Shown here piece after piece: positions 40,282-49,113 of a DNA stretch of 64,000 nt. The stretch is taken from contig NZ_CP047946.1 in NCBI RefSeq assembly GCF_014279655.1, positions 2,108,001 to 2,172,000 of the forward strand, in the 5' to 3' direction. Origin of the DNA: Synechococcus sp. ROS8604 (GTDB taxonomy: Bacteria > Cyanobacteriota > Cyanobacteriia > PCC-6307 > Cyanobiaceae). The position numbers and the translations under genes were made by a program. Below the pieces are notes generated by a model that searched no databases, was not told where the DNA came from, and saw nothing but the letters and a program-made list of their open reading frames with translations. Each line of letters starts with the position of its first letter. Positions within the stretch are counted from its first letter, which is position 1.

Positions 40282-40650
40282 ATGATCCGCTCAGCCGTTT
40301 CCGTGCTTGTAGACCCACCCTTGGAACAATCCATCCCTCCATTGACGGTCGACGAGGTGGTTGACCTGCTGCGGAAGCGCTGGCAAGCCAGCTACGACAT
40401 GCAAGTCGTTGTAAGGCGAAAGCGGATGTACCTCCAAGTGATGTGGGCCTATCTGGAGCAGCAATCCTTCCCCTTAGACGAGGAGGAGTACCGCACCCAT
40501 CTAGCCCAAGTGCTGGACGTGGTGAATCGCTTAGGCCAAGCAGGCGACGTGCGTTCGTGGTTAAACGACACACGGGACCGTCCCCGACTGGGCAAAGCCC
40601 TCAGCCTGCAGCTGCAGGGGGAGGGGCGTCTGGAGGAGTTTCTGGTTTGA
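40282..40650 (+). CDS. DUF3067 family protein
   Basis: 122 residues. Recognisable are VDEVVDLLRKRW, YDMQVVVRRKRMYLQVMWAYLEQQSFPLDEEEYRTHL and VNRLGQAGDVRSWL, the DUF3067 pattern found in cyanobacteria and plastids. Function is unknown. Its last 50 bases overlap the convergent tatC gene, which is a long coding overlap. Confidence 0.87.
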   Translation: MIRSAVSVLVDPPLEQSIPPLTVDEVVDLLRKRWQASYDMQVVVRRKRMYLQVMWAYLEQQSFPLDEEEYRTHLAQVLDVVNRLGQAGDVRSWLNDTRDRPRLGKALSLQLQGEGRLEEFLV

Positions 40651-41404
40651 ACCGTTCCACGGCCGCCACGAGAGCGACGCCAATGAAAAACAAGCCTGAG
40701 ATCGCACCGGCTAGCAGCGACATCGTGATCGGATCGGTGGATGGCGTCAAAACGGCGCCGGCCAGCGCTGCCAGCAACACGACCCAACGCCAGGCCGAGA
40801 GCATCCGCTTCCAACGGACCAACCCAAACAAGCCAAGCAGTAGCTGCAGAACGGGCAACTGAAAAGCCAATCCAGTGGAGAGCATCAGCAGAAGCACAAA
40901 ATCGAGGTAGCGCTCGATCGACCAAATCGGCTCCACCACATCAGCCCCGTAGCTCACCAAAAAGCCAAGGGCCGCTGGGATCAGCGCCCACCAGGAAAAA
41001 GCAATTCCTGCAAAAAACAGCACCGCTGAGCCCGCCACAGCGGGAGCGATGAGTCGACGCTCATTGCGTGTGAGACCGGGCAAAACGAAAGCCAAGCCTT
41101 GATACAAGACGTAAGGAATCGCCAAGGTGAGTCCTGCATAACCGGCAACCTTGAACGAAACGAACAGGAATTCTCCAGGCGCCAACTGAAGAAATCGGAT
41201 CGATCCCGCGGGTTCCTCCAAGATCCTTACCAACGGTTTCACCGCAACAAGGCAAGCCAAAGCACCCATCACAATCGCAATCAGGCTGCGAAAAACGCGC
41301 TGACGGAGCTCCTCCAGGTGATCGACCAGGGACATCTCCACATCGTTGGGTGGAAGCTGGTCAGGCCGAGGGGTCAGCCGGATCGGCTCGGGAGCGGGAA
41401 GCAC
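40601..41404 (-). CDS. tatC: Sec-independent protein translocase TatC
   Basis: 267 residues with six membrane helices. MSLVDHLEELRQRVFRS is the conserved cytosolic N-terminal motif, and FLVSYG plus AFQLPVLQLLLGLFGLV are typical of the later helices. TatC recognises twin-arginine signals with TatA/B, such as that on the Rieske protein and the exported solute-binding protein in this window. The longest frame starts at GTG or ATG 41404; a start closer to MSLVDHL (about residue 24) is possible. Confidence 0.93.
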   Translation of the reverse strand: MLPAPEPIRLTPRPDQLPPNDVEMSLVDHLEELRQRVFRSLIAIVMGALACLVAVKPLVRILEEPAGSIRFLQLAPGEFLFVSFKVAGYAGLTLAIPYVLYQGLAFVLPGLTRNERRLIAPAVAGSAVLFFAGIAFSWWALIPAALGFLVSYGADVVEPIWSIERYLDFVLLLMLSTGLAFQLPVLQLLLGLFGLVRWKRMLSAWRWVVLLAALAGAVLTPSTDPITMSLLAGAISGLFFIGVALVAAVERFKPETPPDAPPPAAAG

Positions 41405-41455
41405 TGTTTTTTCGTTCGTCTCGGGAGGGATCAGTCCGACTGCACGTGGGTGAAC

Positions 41456-43201
41456 TCAGGCTAAGAGCTTGCCGGCGATCAGTTGCTGTCTGGCTCGATC
41501 TGGCTCGGCCCAAACAACCTCACCGTCTTTGTGTTGCACCGTTCCAAGTGCTGCACCAGCAATCCGTTGGAGATGCTCGACAGGGGCTTTCACCACAGCC
41601 ACCCGGCGGTTTCCCCGCGCGCGGCTAAACCATGCCGCCAGGTCAGCCGCAAGGGTGACGTCGTCGTCGTCCGCAAAACCAGCCGAAGCCTTCAACACAA
41701 CGTGACTACCCGGACATTCCTGGGCATGAAACCAAAGGTCACCAGGTCGTGCCCGCCGGAGGCTGATCCAGTCGTTTTGACGATGGTTTCGGCCCACTTG
41801 AATTAGCAAGCCCGCGGGGCTCAGGATCTCGAGCGGCTGGGGGTCCACGCGACGCGATCCCTGACGGCGGCGGCGGCGAAGACGTTTTGGAGCCAACAGA
41901 TCATCCAGCTCCTCTCGCAGATCAAGAAGGCTTTTCGTGCGCGCCTGTAAACCATCCCAGTCCGCACCAATGAGCTCTTCGAGAAAGCTTTCACTGCCCT
42001 CGAGCAAGACCAACCGGCTTTGGTGATGCTGCAGCCGTTCTTCCAGCGCTGGCACCGCCCGTCTCAGTTTTCGCGCTTTGCCATACAACTTCTGCGCGCG
42101 ATCGATGGTCTCCCGATTCGGACTCACCTGGCACAACAACGCATCGCCCTGCTGTTGCAAGTCATCGGCACCGCCCGTCTCCTCTAAACCAGCTCTCTGG
42201 TCGGCCAAAAGAGCCTCCTCACGGGTCCTTAACTGCTTGAGCTGCTTTTGCAAATCCTGCGTGGCGCGATTCAAGTCCTGACGCTGGAGAACGGTGGCGT
42301 AGTACCGACCCAAACGAAGGCTGAGGGGCTCCCCACCCGTTGAACACTCCTCTAACGACGTCCCTTCAGATGACGATGCAGAGCCAGGATTCCAAACGCG
42401 ATAGGAATTGGGCCCATCAAACTGCAGCTCAAACGCGCCGGTCTCCAGCGCCTTCAACCAGCACTGCCAACGCTGGTACAACAGCTGCCACTCCTGCTCG
42501 CTCAGCGCATGAACGCTTGTCGCCAATCGCGCTTTGGCTGCATCGTCGTGCTGGTCAGCTAGATGCTTCGCCAGCACCGGGCTAATGCCCTGGTAAGCAC
42601 TGCGCATCGCCTTTTCCAGGCTTAGCGGCAACAGCTCCAAGCGCTCTCTCCAGCGCTGCTGAGGCTCATCCAGCCGGGGAGCCATGCCTTGAAGGGCCGG
42701 AGGAGGGCTATAGACATCCCCCGTACCAATCGGCCTAATTCTCGACTGATGCGAGCGGACCTGACGCGCAATCGCCGTGATGCGTTGCCGCTCATCGAGC
42801 AACAACAAATTGCTATGGCGCCCCATCAGTTCGAGCACCAAGGTGCGCTGGGGAGGCTGTCCAGGTCGAGGCGCCAACTGAAATTGCACGACCCGTTCAA
42901 ACCCTTCCTGACAGAGCTCCGTCAGGGCCAGTTGACGAAGCCCATGTTGGATCTGTTGCGCCAGCGTGCTTCCTGCACCCTGCTTCGGTGGCGGCGCGAT
43001 TTCAACCAACCGGGGAACCTCTGCTTTCCAACTCAGTTCCAACCAAATCATTCCTCGCAGGGTGCGAAATCCGAGCTGAAGCGTCTGAGGATCAGGCTGT
43101 TGCGCCTTCTCAAATCGGCTCGGTAGCAACCGGGCACGTAAATCCGCCAGCACAGCCCTCAGGCTGGTGAGATCCATCACTTGCGGACTTTGGCTGGCCA
43201 T
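41456..43201 (-). CDS. NFACT family protein (RqcH-like)
   Basis: 581 residues. The N-terminal NFACT-N domain begins with LRAVLADLRARLLPSRFEKAQQ and includes LELMGRHSNLLLLDERQRI. A central helical/coiled region includes a long arginine/glutamine-rich stretch. The C-terminal NFACT-R domain has GDLWFHAQECPGSHVVLK. RqcH/Rqc2 proteins bind stalled 50S subunits and add C-terminal alanine tails in ribosome-associated quality control; older names are fibronectin-binding A proteins. Whether this copy has the activity depends on key residues that I did not verify. The ATG at 43201 is used; an extension upstream overlaps gmk. Confidence 0.9.
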   Translation of the reverse strand: MASQSPQVMDLTSLRAVLADLRARLLPSRFEKAQQPDPQTLQLGFRTLRGMIWLELSWKAEVPRLVEIAPPPKQGAGSTLAQQIQHGLRQLALTELCQEGFERVVQFQLAPRPGQPPQRTLVLELMGRHSNLLLLDERQRITAIARQVRSHQSRIRPIGTGDVYSPPPALQGMAPRLDEPQQRWRERLELLPLSLEKAMRSAYQGISPVLAKHLADQHDDAAKARLATSVHALSEQEWQLLYQRWQCWLKALETGAFELQFDGPNSYRVWNPGSASSSEGTSLEECSTGGEPLSLRLGRYYATVLQRQDLNRATQDLQKQLKQLRTREEALLADQRAGLEETGGADDLQQQGDALLCQVSPNRETIDRAQKLYGKARKLRRAVPALEERLQHHQSRLVLLEGSESFLEELIGADWDGLQARTKSLLDLREELDDLLAPKRLRRRRRQGSRRVDPQPLEILSPAGLLIQVGRNHRQNDWISLRRARPGDLWFHAQECPGSHVVLKASAGFADDDDVTLAADLAAWFSRARGNRRVAVVKAPVEHLQRIAGAALGTVQHKDGEVVWAEPDRARQQLIAGKLLA

Positions 43202-43265
43202 GGATTGCCTGAAAACAGGCTGAACAGGAAGCCTTCCTACCCTGCAATGCAGTCTCAAGCAACGT

Positions 43266-43841
43266 ATGGCTCCTGCTGGATCAATCGCCAGGCCCACGGT
43301 GCTCACCGGCCCCAGCGGCGTAGGGAAGGGCACCTTGGTCGCCCGCCTGAGAGAACGCCATCCAGAACTATGGCTCTCAGTGTCCGCCACCACGCGTGCT
43401 CCACGCACGGGGGAACGCGACGGAATTCACTATTTTTTCCACTCCAAAGAACGGTTCCACGAACTCGTTCAAAGCGGTGGATTGCTGGAGTGGGCTGAAT
43501 TCGCTGGAAACTGCTACGGCACACCTCGGCAACCCGTCAGCGAGCGCGTCGCGAAGGGAATTCCCGTGCTTCTTGAAATTGAATTGGAGGGTGCCAGGCA
43601 GGTTCGAAATAGCTTGCCGGAAGCCACGCAAATCTTCCTCGCACCCCCAAGTATTGAAGAGCTTGAGAATCGGATTCGCGGTCGCGGAACGGAAGCAGAA
43701 GAGGCGATCCAGCGGCGTCTCAAGCGAGCGAAAGAAGAGTTAGCAGCTCAAACAGAATTCGATGCTGTGATCGTCAACGACGATCTTGAAACAGCTTTAG
43801 CCGCGTTAGAAAAACAGATGAACTTGACCGTCTCCCAATAA
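43266..43841 (+). CDS. gmk: Guanylate kinase
   Basis: 191 residues. P-loop [28 protein letters not shown] with the GMP-binding Arg/Ser/Tyr, [15 protein letters not shown], and [14 protein letters not shown], all diagnostic of guanylate kinase. It phosphorylates GMP to GDP in the cytosol. The ATG at 43266 is used. The stop overlaps the upstream arm of the bidirectional terminator. Confidence 0.95.
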   Translation: MAPAGSIARPTVLTGPSGVGKGTLVARLRERHPELWLSVSATTRAPRTGERDGIHYFFHSKERFHELVQSGGLLEWAEFAGNCYGTPRQPVSERVAKGIPVLLEIELEGARQVRNSLPEATQIFLAPPSIEELENRIRGRGTEAEEAIQRRLKRAKEELAAQTEFDAVIVNDDLETALAALEKQMNLTVSQ

Positions 43842-43869
43842 AAAAGGGGCCCCAAGGGCCCCTTTTTTA
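43838..43869. terminator. Bidirectional rho-independent terminator between gmk and psaJ
   Basis: AAAAAAGGGGCCC, loop CAA, GGGCCCCTTTTTT. A perfect GC-rich stem flanked by A- and T-runs works from both strands, so it ends gmk and the psaF-psaJ operon, which converge here. Confidence 0.92.
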
Positions 43870-43912
43870 TTGATCTTGTGGAAGAAAGAATCGGCCGAAA
43901 AGATCGGGACGA

Positions 43913-44032
43913 TCAGCCCATGGGGTGGAAGAGGAGATCAGGGAAAAAGCGATTCCACTCGATCAGAATTCCGGCGGTGAGCGTGAACCAAATCGCGGCA
44001 ACGACTGGTGCAGTAGTAAGAAATTTCTTCAT
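43913..44032 (-). CDS. psaJ: Photosystem I subunit IX
   Basis: 39 residues. The reading begins [18 protein letters not shown] and ends with [16 protein letters not shown], the conserved PsaJ sequence with the typical lumenal end FPD. It has a single membrane helix and binds near PsaF. It lies 32 bases downstream of psaF on the same strand, the usual order, and is followed by the terminator at 43838-43869. It is shorter than the common gene-length limit and is easily missed. Confidence 0.95.
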   Translation of the reverse strand: MKKFLTTAPVVAAIWFTLTAGILIEWNRFFPDLLFHPMG

Positions 44033-44064
44033 CGTGAGAAAGAGAAGGACTTCGGGGTGCGAGT

Positions 44065-44544
44065 TCAGCGAGGAGAGATGGTCACCTTGTCGTCGCTTTC
44101 AAGCAATTTGCCACTTGTGAATTCACCGAAAGCAGCGATCGGCCATGTAGCTGAGGCCAGCAAGGACTTGATGGCAAGAGAGACATCAATCTGAATCTCT
44201 TTCATGTACTGCTCCTTGGTGCCGCGAGTGCCTTTGAGGTACTCACGACCCGCCCAGCCAATACAACCAGTGATGTAAAGGAACATCAGGCCTGGGAAGA
44301 CGAAGTCACCGGCATGGCTCCAACGGCCATCCACGATCAAGTGAGGCAGCCCATCTTCACCACAAACGGCCTCGCTGTACATCTCGAAGCGAGCCTTAGC
44401 TTGAGGCGTGGCGGCAGCGCTTGCACGCTGCTGAAAACGGGCACTTTCGGCGCAAGGGGTCAGACCCGCTACATCAGCCTTGGCGACGGGGGCAAAGCCG
44501 AACACCAGCAGGGCCGAGAGCGCAAAGGCGAAGAGACGACGCAT
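44065..44544 (-). CDS. psaF: Photosystem I reaction centre subunit III (PsaF)
   Basis: 159 residues. The signal peptide [23 protein letters not shown] directs it to the thylakoid lumen. The mature part has [52 protein letters not shown] with two conserved cysteines, and a membrane helix. The C-terminal part matches PsaF to the end. It helps dock electron donors such as plastocyanin and cytochrome c6. The ATG is set at MRRLF; a longer open frame upstream is not supported. Its promoter lies in the 77-base divergent gap with tsaD, which contains a CCTGCC/GGCAGG hairpin. Confidence 0.96.
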   Translation of the reverse strand: MRRLFAFALSALLVFGFAPVAKADVAGLTPCAESARFQQRASAAATPQAKARFEMYSEAVCGEDGLPHLIVDGRWSHAGDFVFPGLMFLYITGCIGWAGREYLKGTRGTKEQYMKEIQIDVSLAIKSLLASATWPIAAFGEFTSGKLLESDDKVTISPR

Positions 44545-44621
44545 CGGAACGGTTCCTGTTGAGCCTGCCCCAAAGCGGCAGGATGTCACAAACGGACAGT
44601 AGGGGAGCCCCCTCCAACTTC

Positions 44622-45692
44622 ATGCCCATAGTGCTTGCCCTCGAAACAAGTTGTGACGAGTCAGCCGCGGCGGTGCTTCGTCAGGAGGGCGACCAGCTCA
44701 CGGTGTTGTCCCACGGCATCGCCTCGCAGGTGGAGGAGCACGCGCAATGGGGTGGGGTTGTTCCTGAGATTGCCTCGCGCCGGCATGTGGAAGCGCTCCC
44801 TGTCCTCGTGGAACAGGCCTTAAAAGACGCGGATCTGGTTGCTGCAGACCTCGATGCCATCGCGGCGACCGTTGCACCTGGCCTTGTAGGAGCCCTGATG
44901 GTGGGCTCTATCACTGGGCGGACACTGGCGGCCCTGCATCAGAAACCGTTCCTGGCCGTTCACCATCTCGAAGCACACCTGGCTTCGGTGTTTCTGGCAG
45001 AACACCCACCACAGGCTCCTTATCTGGTGCTTCTCGTAAGTGGCGGGCACACGGAACTCATTCGCGTGGATCTCGATGGAGACATGAAACGCCTGGGACG
45101 CAGCCATGACGATGCGGCCGGCGAAGCCTTCGACAAAGTGGCTCGACTGATGGAACTGGGCTACCCCGGCGGTCCCGCGATTCAGGCCATCGCCCTGGAG
45201 GGAGATCCCAAACGATTTCGGCTACCAAAAGGGCGCGTCTCCAAGCCAGGAGGAGGCTTCTACCCCTACGACTTTTCATTCAGCGGTTTGAAAACTGCCG
45301 TGCTTCGGCATGTGGAAGCGTTGAAGCGAGAGTCTGAGGATCTTCCTCTTGCTGATCTGGCCGCCAGCTTTGAACAGATCGTGGCCGATGTGTTGGTGGA
45401 GAGAAGCCTGCGCTGCTGCCTCGAGCAGGGGATTGATCATTTGGTCATGGTTGGCGGCGTTGCCGCCAACCAGCGGCTGCGTTCTCAAATGCAAAGCGCC
45501 GGGCAGAGCAAGGGGGTGTCCGTGCACATCGCGCCTTTGGCCTATTGCACGGACAACGCAGCGATGGTTGCCGTCGCGGCATTGCGTCGACTCTCAAAGG
45601 GCGTGGAACCCAGCTCCCTGGAGCTCGGTGTTTCAGCGCGATGGCCATTAGAGAAAGCATTAAGCCTGTATGGCTCATCACCCCCTTTTTAA
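44622..45692 (+). CDS. tsaD: tRNA N6-adenosine threonylcarbamoyltransferase
   Basis: 356 residues. [14 protein letters not shown] is the N-terminal ATP-type loop, [10 protein letters not shown] carries the metal-binding histidines (H-x-L-E-A-H), and the ASKHA core ends with [13 protein letters not shown]. It transfers the threonylcarbamoyl group to A37 of ANN-decoding tRNAs with TsaB and TsaE, which are not here. The ATG at 44622 was chosen. The 3' end reads directly into the HLIP region with a 39-base gap. Confidence 0.95.
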   Translation: MPIVLALETSCDESAAAVLRQEGDQLTVLSHGIASQVEEHAQWGGVVPEIASRRHVEALPVLVEQALKDADLVAADLDAIAATVAPGLVGALMVGSITGRTLAALHQKPFLAVHHLEAHLASVFLAEHPPQAPYLVLLVSGGHTELIRVDLDGDMKRLGRSHDDAAGEAFDKVARLMELGYPGGPAIQAIALEGDPKRFRLPKGRVSKPGGGFYPYDFSFSGLKTAVLRHVEALKRESEDLPLADLAASFEQIVADVLVERSLRCCLEQGIDHLVMVGGVAANQRLRSQMQSAGQSKGVSVHIAPLAYCTDNAAMVAVAALRRLSKGVEPSSLELGVSARWPLEKALSLYGSSPPF

Positions 45693-45731
45693 GATTATTC
45701 TCTTACGATGGCGTCCCACGAAATCCTTCTG

Positions 45732-45917
45732 ATGGCTCCTAACACTGATCTCCAACAGAAAGTTGTGGCAGAGCCAATCGATCCGGTCGAATTGAATGCT
45801 TGGAAGCGAGGATTTACCCCTCAGGCTGAAATCTGGAATGGACGTCTTGCCATGCTCGGACTTTCGATTGGCATGGCAACACTGTTGATCGTTCGGATGT
45901 TTAACAACGCAGCCTGA
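45732..45917 (+). CDS. High-light-inducible protein (CAB/ELIP/HLIP family)
   Basis: 61 residues from ATG 45732 (69 from ATG 45708). One membrane helix has the chlorophyll-binding signature AEIWNGRLAMLGLSIGMATLL, with the Glu and the Asn-Gly-Arg of the light-harvesting complex fold. The N-terminal part reads DPVELNAWKRGFTPQ. HLIPs bind chlorophyll and carotenoid, and protect photosystems in high light. The HLIP gene follows tsaD and precedes the convergent pilT gene by 6 bases. Confidence 0.9.
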   Translation: MAPNTDLQQKVVAEPIDPVELNAWKRGFTPQAEIWNGRLAMLGLSIGMATLLIVRMFNNAA

Positions 45918-45923
45918 ACAACT

Positions 45924-47117
45924 TCAACTCCGACCTCTTAACGCCTGCGCGAGTTCATTCGGACGAGGACTCACAGCAACCGCCTTTTCAGCTTCAACTT
46001 GGCCATACTCCACAAGCCGCTGCAATGACTGATTCGCAGTCATCATTCCATCGAAATCACTTCTGCGCATGATGTCTTCAACATCATCAAGAGCACCTTT
46101 TTTAATATAATCCTTACAGGCGTCCGTATTAATCATTAGATCGTGATAAGCAGCACGCTTACCACCAGCACTTTTAATTAATCCCTGAGAAATAATTCCC
46201 AATAATGATTCCGCAAAAGACTGTCTAACACTTTCTTGCTCTTCAGGTTGGTACATGCCAAGGACACGTTCAACGGTTTTAACCGCAGAGTTCGTGTGCA
46301 AGGTCCCAAACACAAGATGCCCAGTCTGAGCCGCTTCCATCGCCGTACTTAGCGTTTCTTTGTCACGAATTTCCCCAATCAAAATCACATCTGGATCTTC
46401 TCGCAGCGCCGCTCTCAACGCATGGTGAAACTGGAGCGTATGACGCCCTACTTCTCGCTGTCGGATTAACGACTGCTGGCTTTCATGCACAAATTCAATG
46501 GGATCTTCAATCGTGAGGATATGCCTGCTTTGATTGCGATTAATCCAATCAATCATGGCTGCCAGCGTGGTGCTTTTACCTGAGCCGGTAGGGCCAGTGA
46601 CAAGCAACAATCCTTTCGGACGAGCGCAGAGCTCTTGCAGAACGGGCGGCAGCTTGAGGTCGTCCAGAGAAAGGATTGTCTGAGGGATGAGGCGCAACAC
46701 CATCGCCGCGCCCCGCAGTGCATCAAACAAATTGATGCGCACCCTCACAAAAGAAAAAGCATGCGCCCCGTCGAACTCCTTGCCCTGCCTGAAGTGGTCA
46801 ATCTGCTGTGGAGTGAGCAATTCTCTGAGCCAATCCTGAAACTCACTGGGTTGGGTGGGAGGCCAATCAGAGCGAATGATCTCCCCGCGGGCTCGAAATC
46901 GTGGACTCTCCCCAATCCCAAGGTGAACATCGGAATGCCCCTGTTCATGAGCGATGCGAACGATCTGCTCCAAGGACGGGGATGGCGACGCGGATGACTG
47001 CGGAGCTGGTGCAGGCGGTGGAAGAGGGGGTGGAGATGTGGTGGATGTGGTGGATGTGGTGGATGTGGTGGATGTGGGCCGCGCTGGGATGCCAGGAGGG
47101 AAAACGGGCTGACTCAT
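45924..47117 (-). CDS. pilT: PilT-like twitching motility ATPase
   Basis: 397 residues. Walker A is GPTGSGKSTT, the Asp box is TIEDPIEFVHES, Walker B is VILIGEIRDKET and the His box is TGHLVFGTLHTNSAVKTVERVLGMY. The N-terminal 50 residues are an unusual Pro/Ser/Thr stretch with STTSTTSTTSTTS, encoded by a 9-bp repeat. PilT retracts type IV pili. The HAEQGHSDVHLG domain before the ATPase is the PAS-like N-domain. Type IV pili in marine Synechococcus are used for attachment or DNA uptake; pilB and pilC are not in the window. Confidence 0.92.
   Translation of the reverse strand: MSQPVFPPGIPARPTSTTSTTSTTSTTSPPPLPPPAPAPQSSASPSPSLEQIVRIAHEQGHSDVHLGIGESPRFRARGEIIRSDWPPTQPSEFQDWLRELLTPQQIDHFRQGKEFDGAHAFSFVRVRINLFDALRGAAMVLRLIPQTILSLDDLKLPPVLQELCARPKGLLLVTGPTGSGKSTTLAAMIDWINRNQSRHILTIEDPIEFVHESQQSLIRQREVGRHTLQFHHALRAALREDPDVILIGEIRDKETLSTAMEAAQTGHLVFGTLHTNSAVKTVERVLGMYQPEEQESVRQSFAESLLGIISQGLIKSAGGKRAAYHDLMINTDACKDYIKKGALDDVEDIMRRSDFDGMMTANQSLQRLVEYGQVEAEKAVAVSPRPNELAQALRGRS
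47035..47076 (-). repeat. Imperfect-free tandem repeat of 9 bases in pilT
   Basis: On the plus strand GATGTG is followed by four perfect copies of GTGGATGTG (42 bases). In the minus-strand pilT frame the unit is CACATCCAC, giving repeated Thr-Ser-Thr. Each unit is a multiple of three, so copy number changes would alter length without frameshift. Confidence 0.9.
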
Positions 47118-47221
47118 GCTGATGGTGTGCGCTGTATGCAGCTTCGCGATGGTTCGTCATCTGGCAAGTTGATGCCAAGACTTCCCGGGCAGATCGCCCG
47201 TAGGATTAATCCACAATCTGG

Positions 47222-48340
47222 ATGGTTATGGCTCGCCTGCCACGCGTGACAATCGTCTTGGGCACGAGGCCTGAAGCCATCAAATTGGCGCCTGTGATCC
47301 AAGAATTCCGGGCCTGTGAGGCCTTGGAAACCCGAGTTGTGCTGACAGGTCAGCACCGGGAGATGGTGTCTCAAGTGATGGATTTGTTTGGCCTGAGTGC
47401 TGATCTGGATCTCAATCTGATGGCACCACGACAAACGCTGACGCACGTGACTTGTGCAGCGCTGCAGGGCTTGCGAGATGAATTCCAAGCATTTCCTCCA
47501 CAGCTTGTTCTGGTTCAAGGAGACACCACCACGGCCTTCGCGGCAGCCCTCTCCGCTTTCTACGAGCAAATTCCTGTTGGTCACGTCGAGGCAGGACTGC
47601 GTACGGACAATCTTCTCGATCCTTTTCCAGAAGAAGCCAACCGTCGTTTGATTTCTCAAATTTCGCATCTTCACTTTGCTCCCACACAGCAATCAGAAGC
47701 CAACCTCCAAGCGTCTGGGGTTGTTGGTCGCGTGTTGCTGACAGGCAACACGGTGATTGATGCCCTGCTGCGAATGTCAGAGCGCGCCCCTGCGTTGGGC
47801 GACTTCGCCATCGATTGGGACGCGCAAAGGGTGATTTTGGCGACCGTGCACCGTCGCGAAAATTGGGGTGACCGCCTCAAGAACATCGCGGATGGAATGC
47901 TGCGTGTGCTCGACAGTCATCCCGACACCGTGTTGCTGTTGCCTTTGCATCGCAACCCAACCGTGCGTGAACCTCTGCAGGCCCTGCTAGGGGAGCATCC
48001 CCACGTGGTGCTGACAGAGCCTCTGGATTACGACCGCTTGGTGGCAGCCATGAAGGGCTGCACGCTTCTACTCACAGACTCCGGTGGGTTGCAGGAAGAA
48101 GCACCCGCTCTCGGGAAACCGGTTCTGGTGCTGCGTGAAACCACCGAACGACCCGAAGCCGTTGAGGCCGGAACAGCCCGATTGGTGGGGACGGATCCCA
48201 CCACGATTCACCGGGAAGCATCCCTGTTGTTGGAGAACAGCGAGGCTTACAACGCCATGGCGAAAGCCGTGAATCCCTTTGGCGATGGCCACGCGAGTGA
48301 AAGGATTCTTGGGGCGGCCCTTAAACTCTTGGAGTGCTGA
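47222..48340 (+). CDS. wecB: UDP-N-acetylglucosamine 2-epimerase
   Basis: 372 residues. GTRPEAIKLAPVI is the N-terminal UDP-GlcNAc loop, TGQHREMV, VQGDTTTAFAAALSAFY and GHVEAGLRT follow, and the second domain has TVHRRENWGD and LLTDSGGLQEEAPALGKPVLVLRETTERPEAVEAG. It converts UDP-GlcNAc to UDP-ManNAc for surface polysaccharides. All motifs appear intact. Two in-frame ATGs lie at 47222 and 47228. The 3' end overlaps the start of a DUF1643 protein. Confidence 0.95.
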   Translation: MVMARLPRVTIVLGTRPEAIKLAPVIQEFRACEALETRVVLTGQHREMVSQVMDLFGLSADLDLNLMAPRQTLTHVTCAALQGLRDEFQAFPPQLVLVQGDTTTAFAAALSAFYEQIPVGHVEAGLRTDNLLDPFPEEANRRLISQISHLHFAPTQQSEANLQASGVVGRVLLTGNTVIDALLRMSERAPALGDFAIDWDAQRVILATVHRRENWGDRLKNIADGMLRVLDSHPDTVLLLPLHRNPTVREPLQALLGEHPHVVLTEPLDYDRLVAAMKGCTLLLTDSGGLQEEAPALGKPVLVLRETTERPEAVEAGTARLVGTDPTTIHREASLLLENSEAYNAMAKAVNPFGDGHASERILGAALKLLEC

Positions 48341-48950
48341 AGCAGTCCTTAGTCCTTGCGGTGCTTACCGCTGGTTGCTGCATCGGCCCATTCAATCCAG
48401 GCATCACAGCTCGGAAGCGAGACGGGTGCTGCTGTTCGTTGGAATGAATCCGTCGCGAGCCGATGGACAGCGAGACGACCCAACCCTGCGACGGCTTCAA
48501 GGCTTTTCCCACCACTGGGGGTATCACCATCTTGTGGTCCTCAATTTGTTTGCCCGCATCTCCCCCTCCCCCTCACAGCTCTGCCGTTGCACCGAGCCAA
48601 TCGGCGCTGAGAATGATCTGATTTTGCACAGCTGGTTCCAGCGGTGGGCCCAACAGCCCGCATGGGATCTCTGGCTGGGATGGGGGGTCGGCGGAGGACT
48701 GCAGCAACGGGATAAGGCGATCTCGAAAATGTTGAGCGACGTCAGCGATCAACGAGGAGAGCTTCCACCCCCTTTTGTGGCTGGCTTGACCAAAGCGGGC
48801 TATCCCCGCCACCCCCTCTACCTTCCCCGTGATGTACAGAGAGTTGCCTGGGCAGTACGGTTCCTAGATGAACCGCACTCCGCGCCGGTATCGGATCTCC
48901 CTTCACCTGTCTGGCGGACAGACCGAAGTGGTGCATTTCACGTCACTTGA
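48285..48950 (+). CDS. DUF1643 family protein
   Basis: About 221 residues. The DUF1643 motif is visible: LLFVGMNPSRADGQRDDPTLRRLQGFSHHWGYHHLVVLNLFA, followed by WGVGGGLQQRD. The function of DUF1643 proteins is unknown, but they frequently occur as accessory genes. The start is uncertain because ATG 48285 lies 56 bases inside wecB; a GTG at 48297 is another candidate. The 3' end overlaps the next small gene by 83 bases, which suggests translational coupling or a misassigned start. Confidence 0.8.
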   Translation: MATRVKGFLGRPLNSWSAEAVLSPCGAYRWLLHRPIQSRHHSSEARRVLLFVGMNPSRADGQRDDPTLRRLQGFSHHWGYHHLVVLNLFARISPSPSQLCRCTEPIGAENDLILHSWFQRWAQQPAWDLWLGWGVGGGLQQRDKAISKMLSDVSDQRGELPPPFVAGLTKAGYPRHPLYLPRDVQRVAWAVRFLDEPHSAPVSDLPSPVWRTDRSGAFHVT

Positions 48951-49113
48951 TCAATTCCAGGATTGGTATCAAGGCCTGGTGAACGCCAGTGCTGAAGGGG
49001 CTTTTGTGAATGTTCCCCTCAGTGAACTAGACGGTGAGTTTCTGGTCGTGCGTCCAGATGCCGTCATCGGAATGCGGGTTGAACCGCAATACGCCTTGAT
49101 CGATGACGCCTGA
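48868..49113 (+). CDS. Small hypothetical protein
   Basis: 81 residues, ATG at 48868. The protein has a compact mixed alpha/beta feel: RYRISLHLSGGQTEVVHFTSLDQFQDWYQGLV and [23 protein letters not shown]. No family recognised. The start overlaps the DUF1643 gene by 83 bases and the stop overlaps the antiporter start by 11 bases, so the three are likely one operon. Confidence 0.65.
   Translation: MNRTPRRYRISLHLSGGQTEVVHFTSLDQFQDWYQGLVNASAEGAFVNVPLSELDGEFLVVRPDAVIGMRVEPQYALIDDA

Noticed and set aside
43202-43408. Upstream extension of the NFACT gene.
   Set aside because: It is antisense to gmk and lacks family similarity.
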